The notes under the pieces: model-generated | Seen by the model: only the letters and a program-made list of their open reading frames with translations | Database searches by the model: none | Told to the model about the DNA's origin: nothing | Made by a program: the position numbers and the translations under genes | Shown here: piece after piece, positions 63,941 through 64,000 of the stretch | Layout of the letters: every line of letters begins with the position of its first letter | How positions within the stretch are numbered: position 1 is the stretch's first letter | Assembly (NCBI RefSeq): GCF_014839805.1 | Contig: NC_051123.1 | Location: 1,160,727-1,224,726 of the forward strand | Length of the DNA stretch: 64,000 bases | Source of the DNA: Manduca sexta | Lineage: Eukaryota; Arthropoda; Insecta; Lepidoptera; Sphingidae | Reading direction: 5' to 3'

Positions 63941-64000
63941 CTGAAATCCATTATTTGATTAGAAATACAGAGTGGGTTTGGTTAGCAACAACTTTGTATA

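Overview
The window looks like nuclear DNA of a lepidopteran insect (moth or butterfly). The evidence is AT-rich sequence crowded with short non-autonomous transposons, two kinds of tRNA-headed SINE, an RTE-type LINE 3' end with an (ATG)n tail, Helitron ends, and genes cut into short exons with GT..AG introns. Only the right third holds clearly protein-coding genes. No bacterial genes, CRISPR arrays, rRNA genes or convincing functional tRNA genes are visible.

Layout. Positions 1-40,900 are almost entirely intergenic or intronic repeat mosaic. Exceptions are a 3' exon of a THAP zinc-finger protein (5368-5809, +), a weak candidate exon with a membrane segment (7679-7870, +), and a possible first coding exon on the minus strand (40950-40983). 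Positions 41702-53176 hold a complete 14-exon gene on the plus strand. It encodes a 645-residue SLC13 (Indy-type) sodium-coupled di/tricarboxylate transporter, and all exon phases join without a break. Positions 53177-56947 are the spacer between two convergent genes. Positions 56948-63940 hold a second SLC13 gene on the minus strand. Twelve exons are visible; its first exons lie beyond the right edge.

The two SLC13 genes point tail to tail and share almost every intron position and phase, so they are an inverted local duplication. Gene 1 keeps most transporter signatures but has SNA in place of SNT in its first substrate/Na+ motif. Gene 2 is open and well spliced but has lost or altered every core motif that can be seen (TNV, SNS, SPVNA, GSQTN), has a shorter C-terminus, and has one extra intron. 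This divergent paralog is the most interesting object here.

Other points of note are a 59-bp tandem repeat (7.6 copies) directly upstream of gene 1 exon 13, each unit ending in a splice-acceptor-like sequence, and several small DNA transposons with readable target-site duplications. One of these is a TAA-flanked palindromic family with at least four clean copies around the SLC13 pair. Family letters used below (SINE-A, SINE-B, Rep-C, Rep-D, MITE-E, MITE-F) are local labels, not database names.
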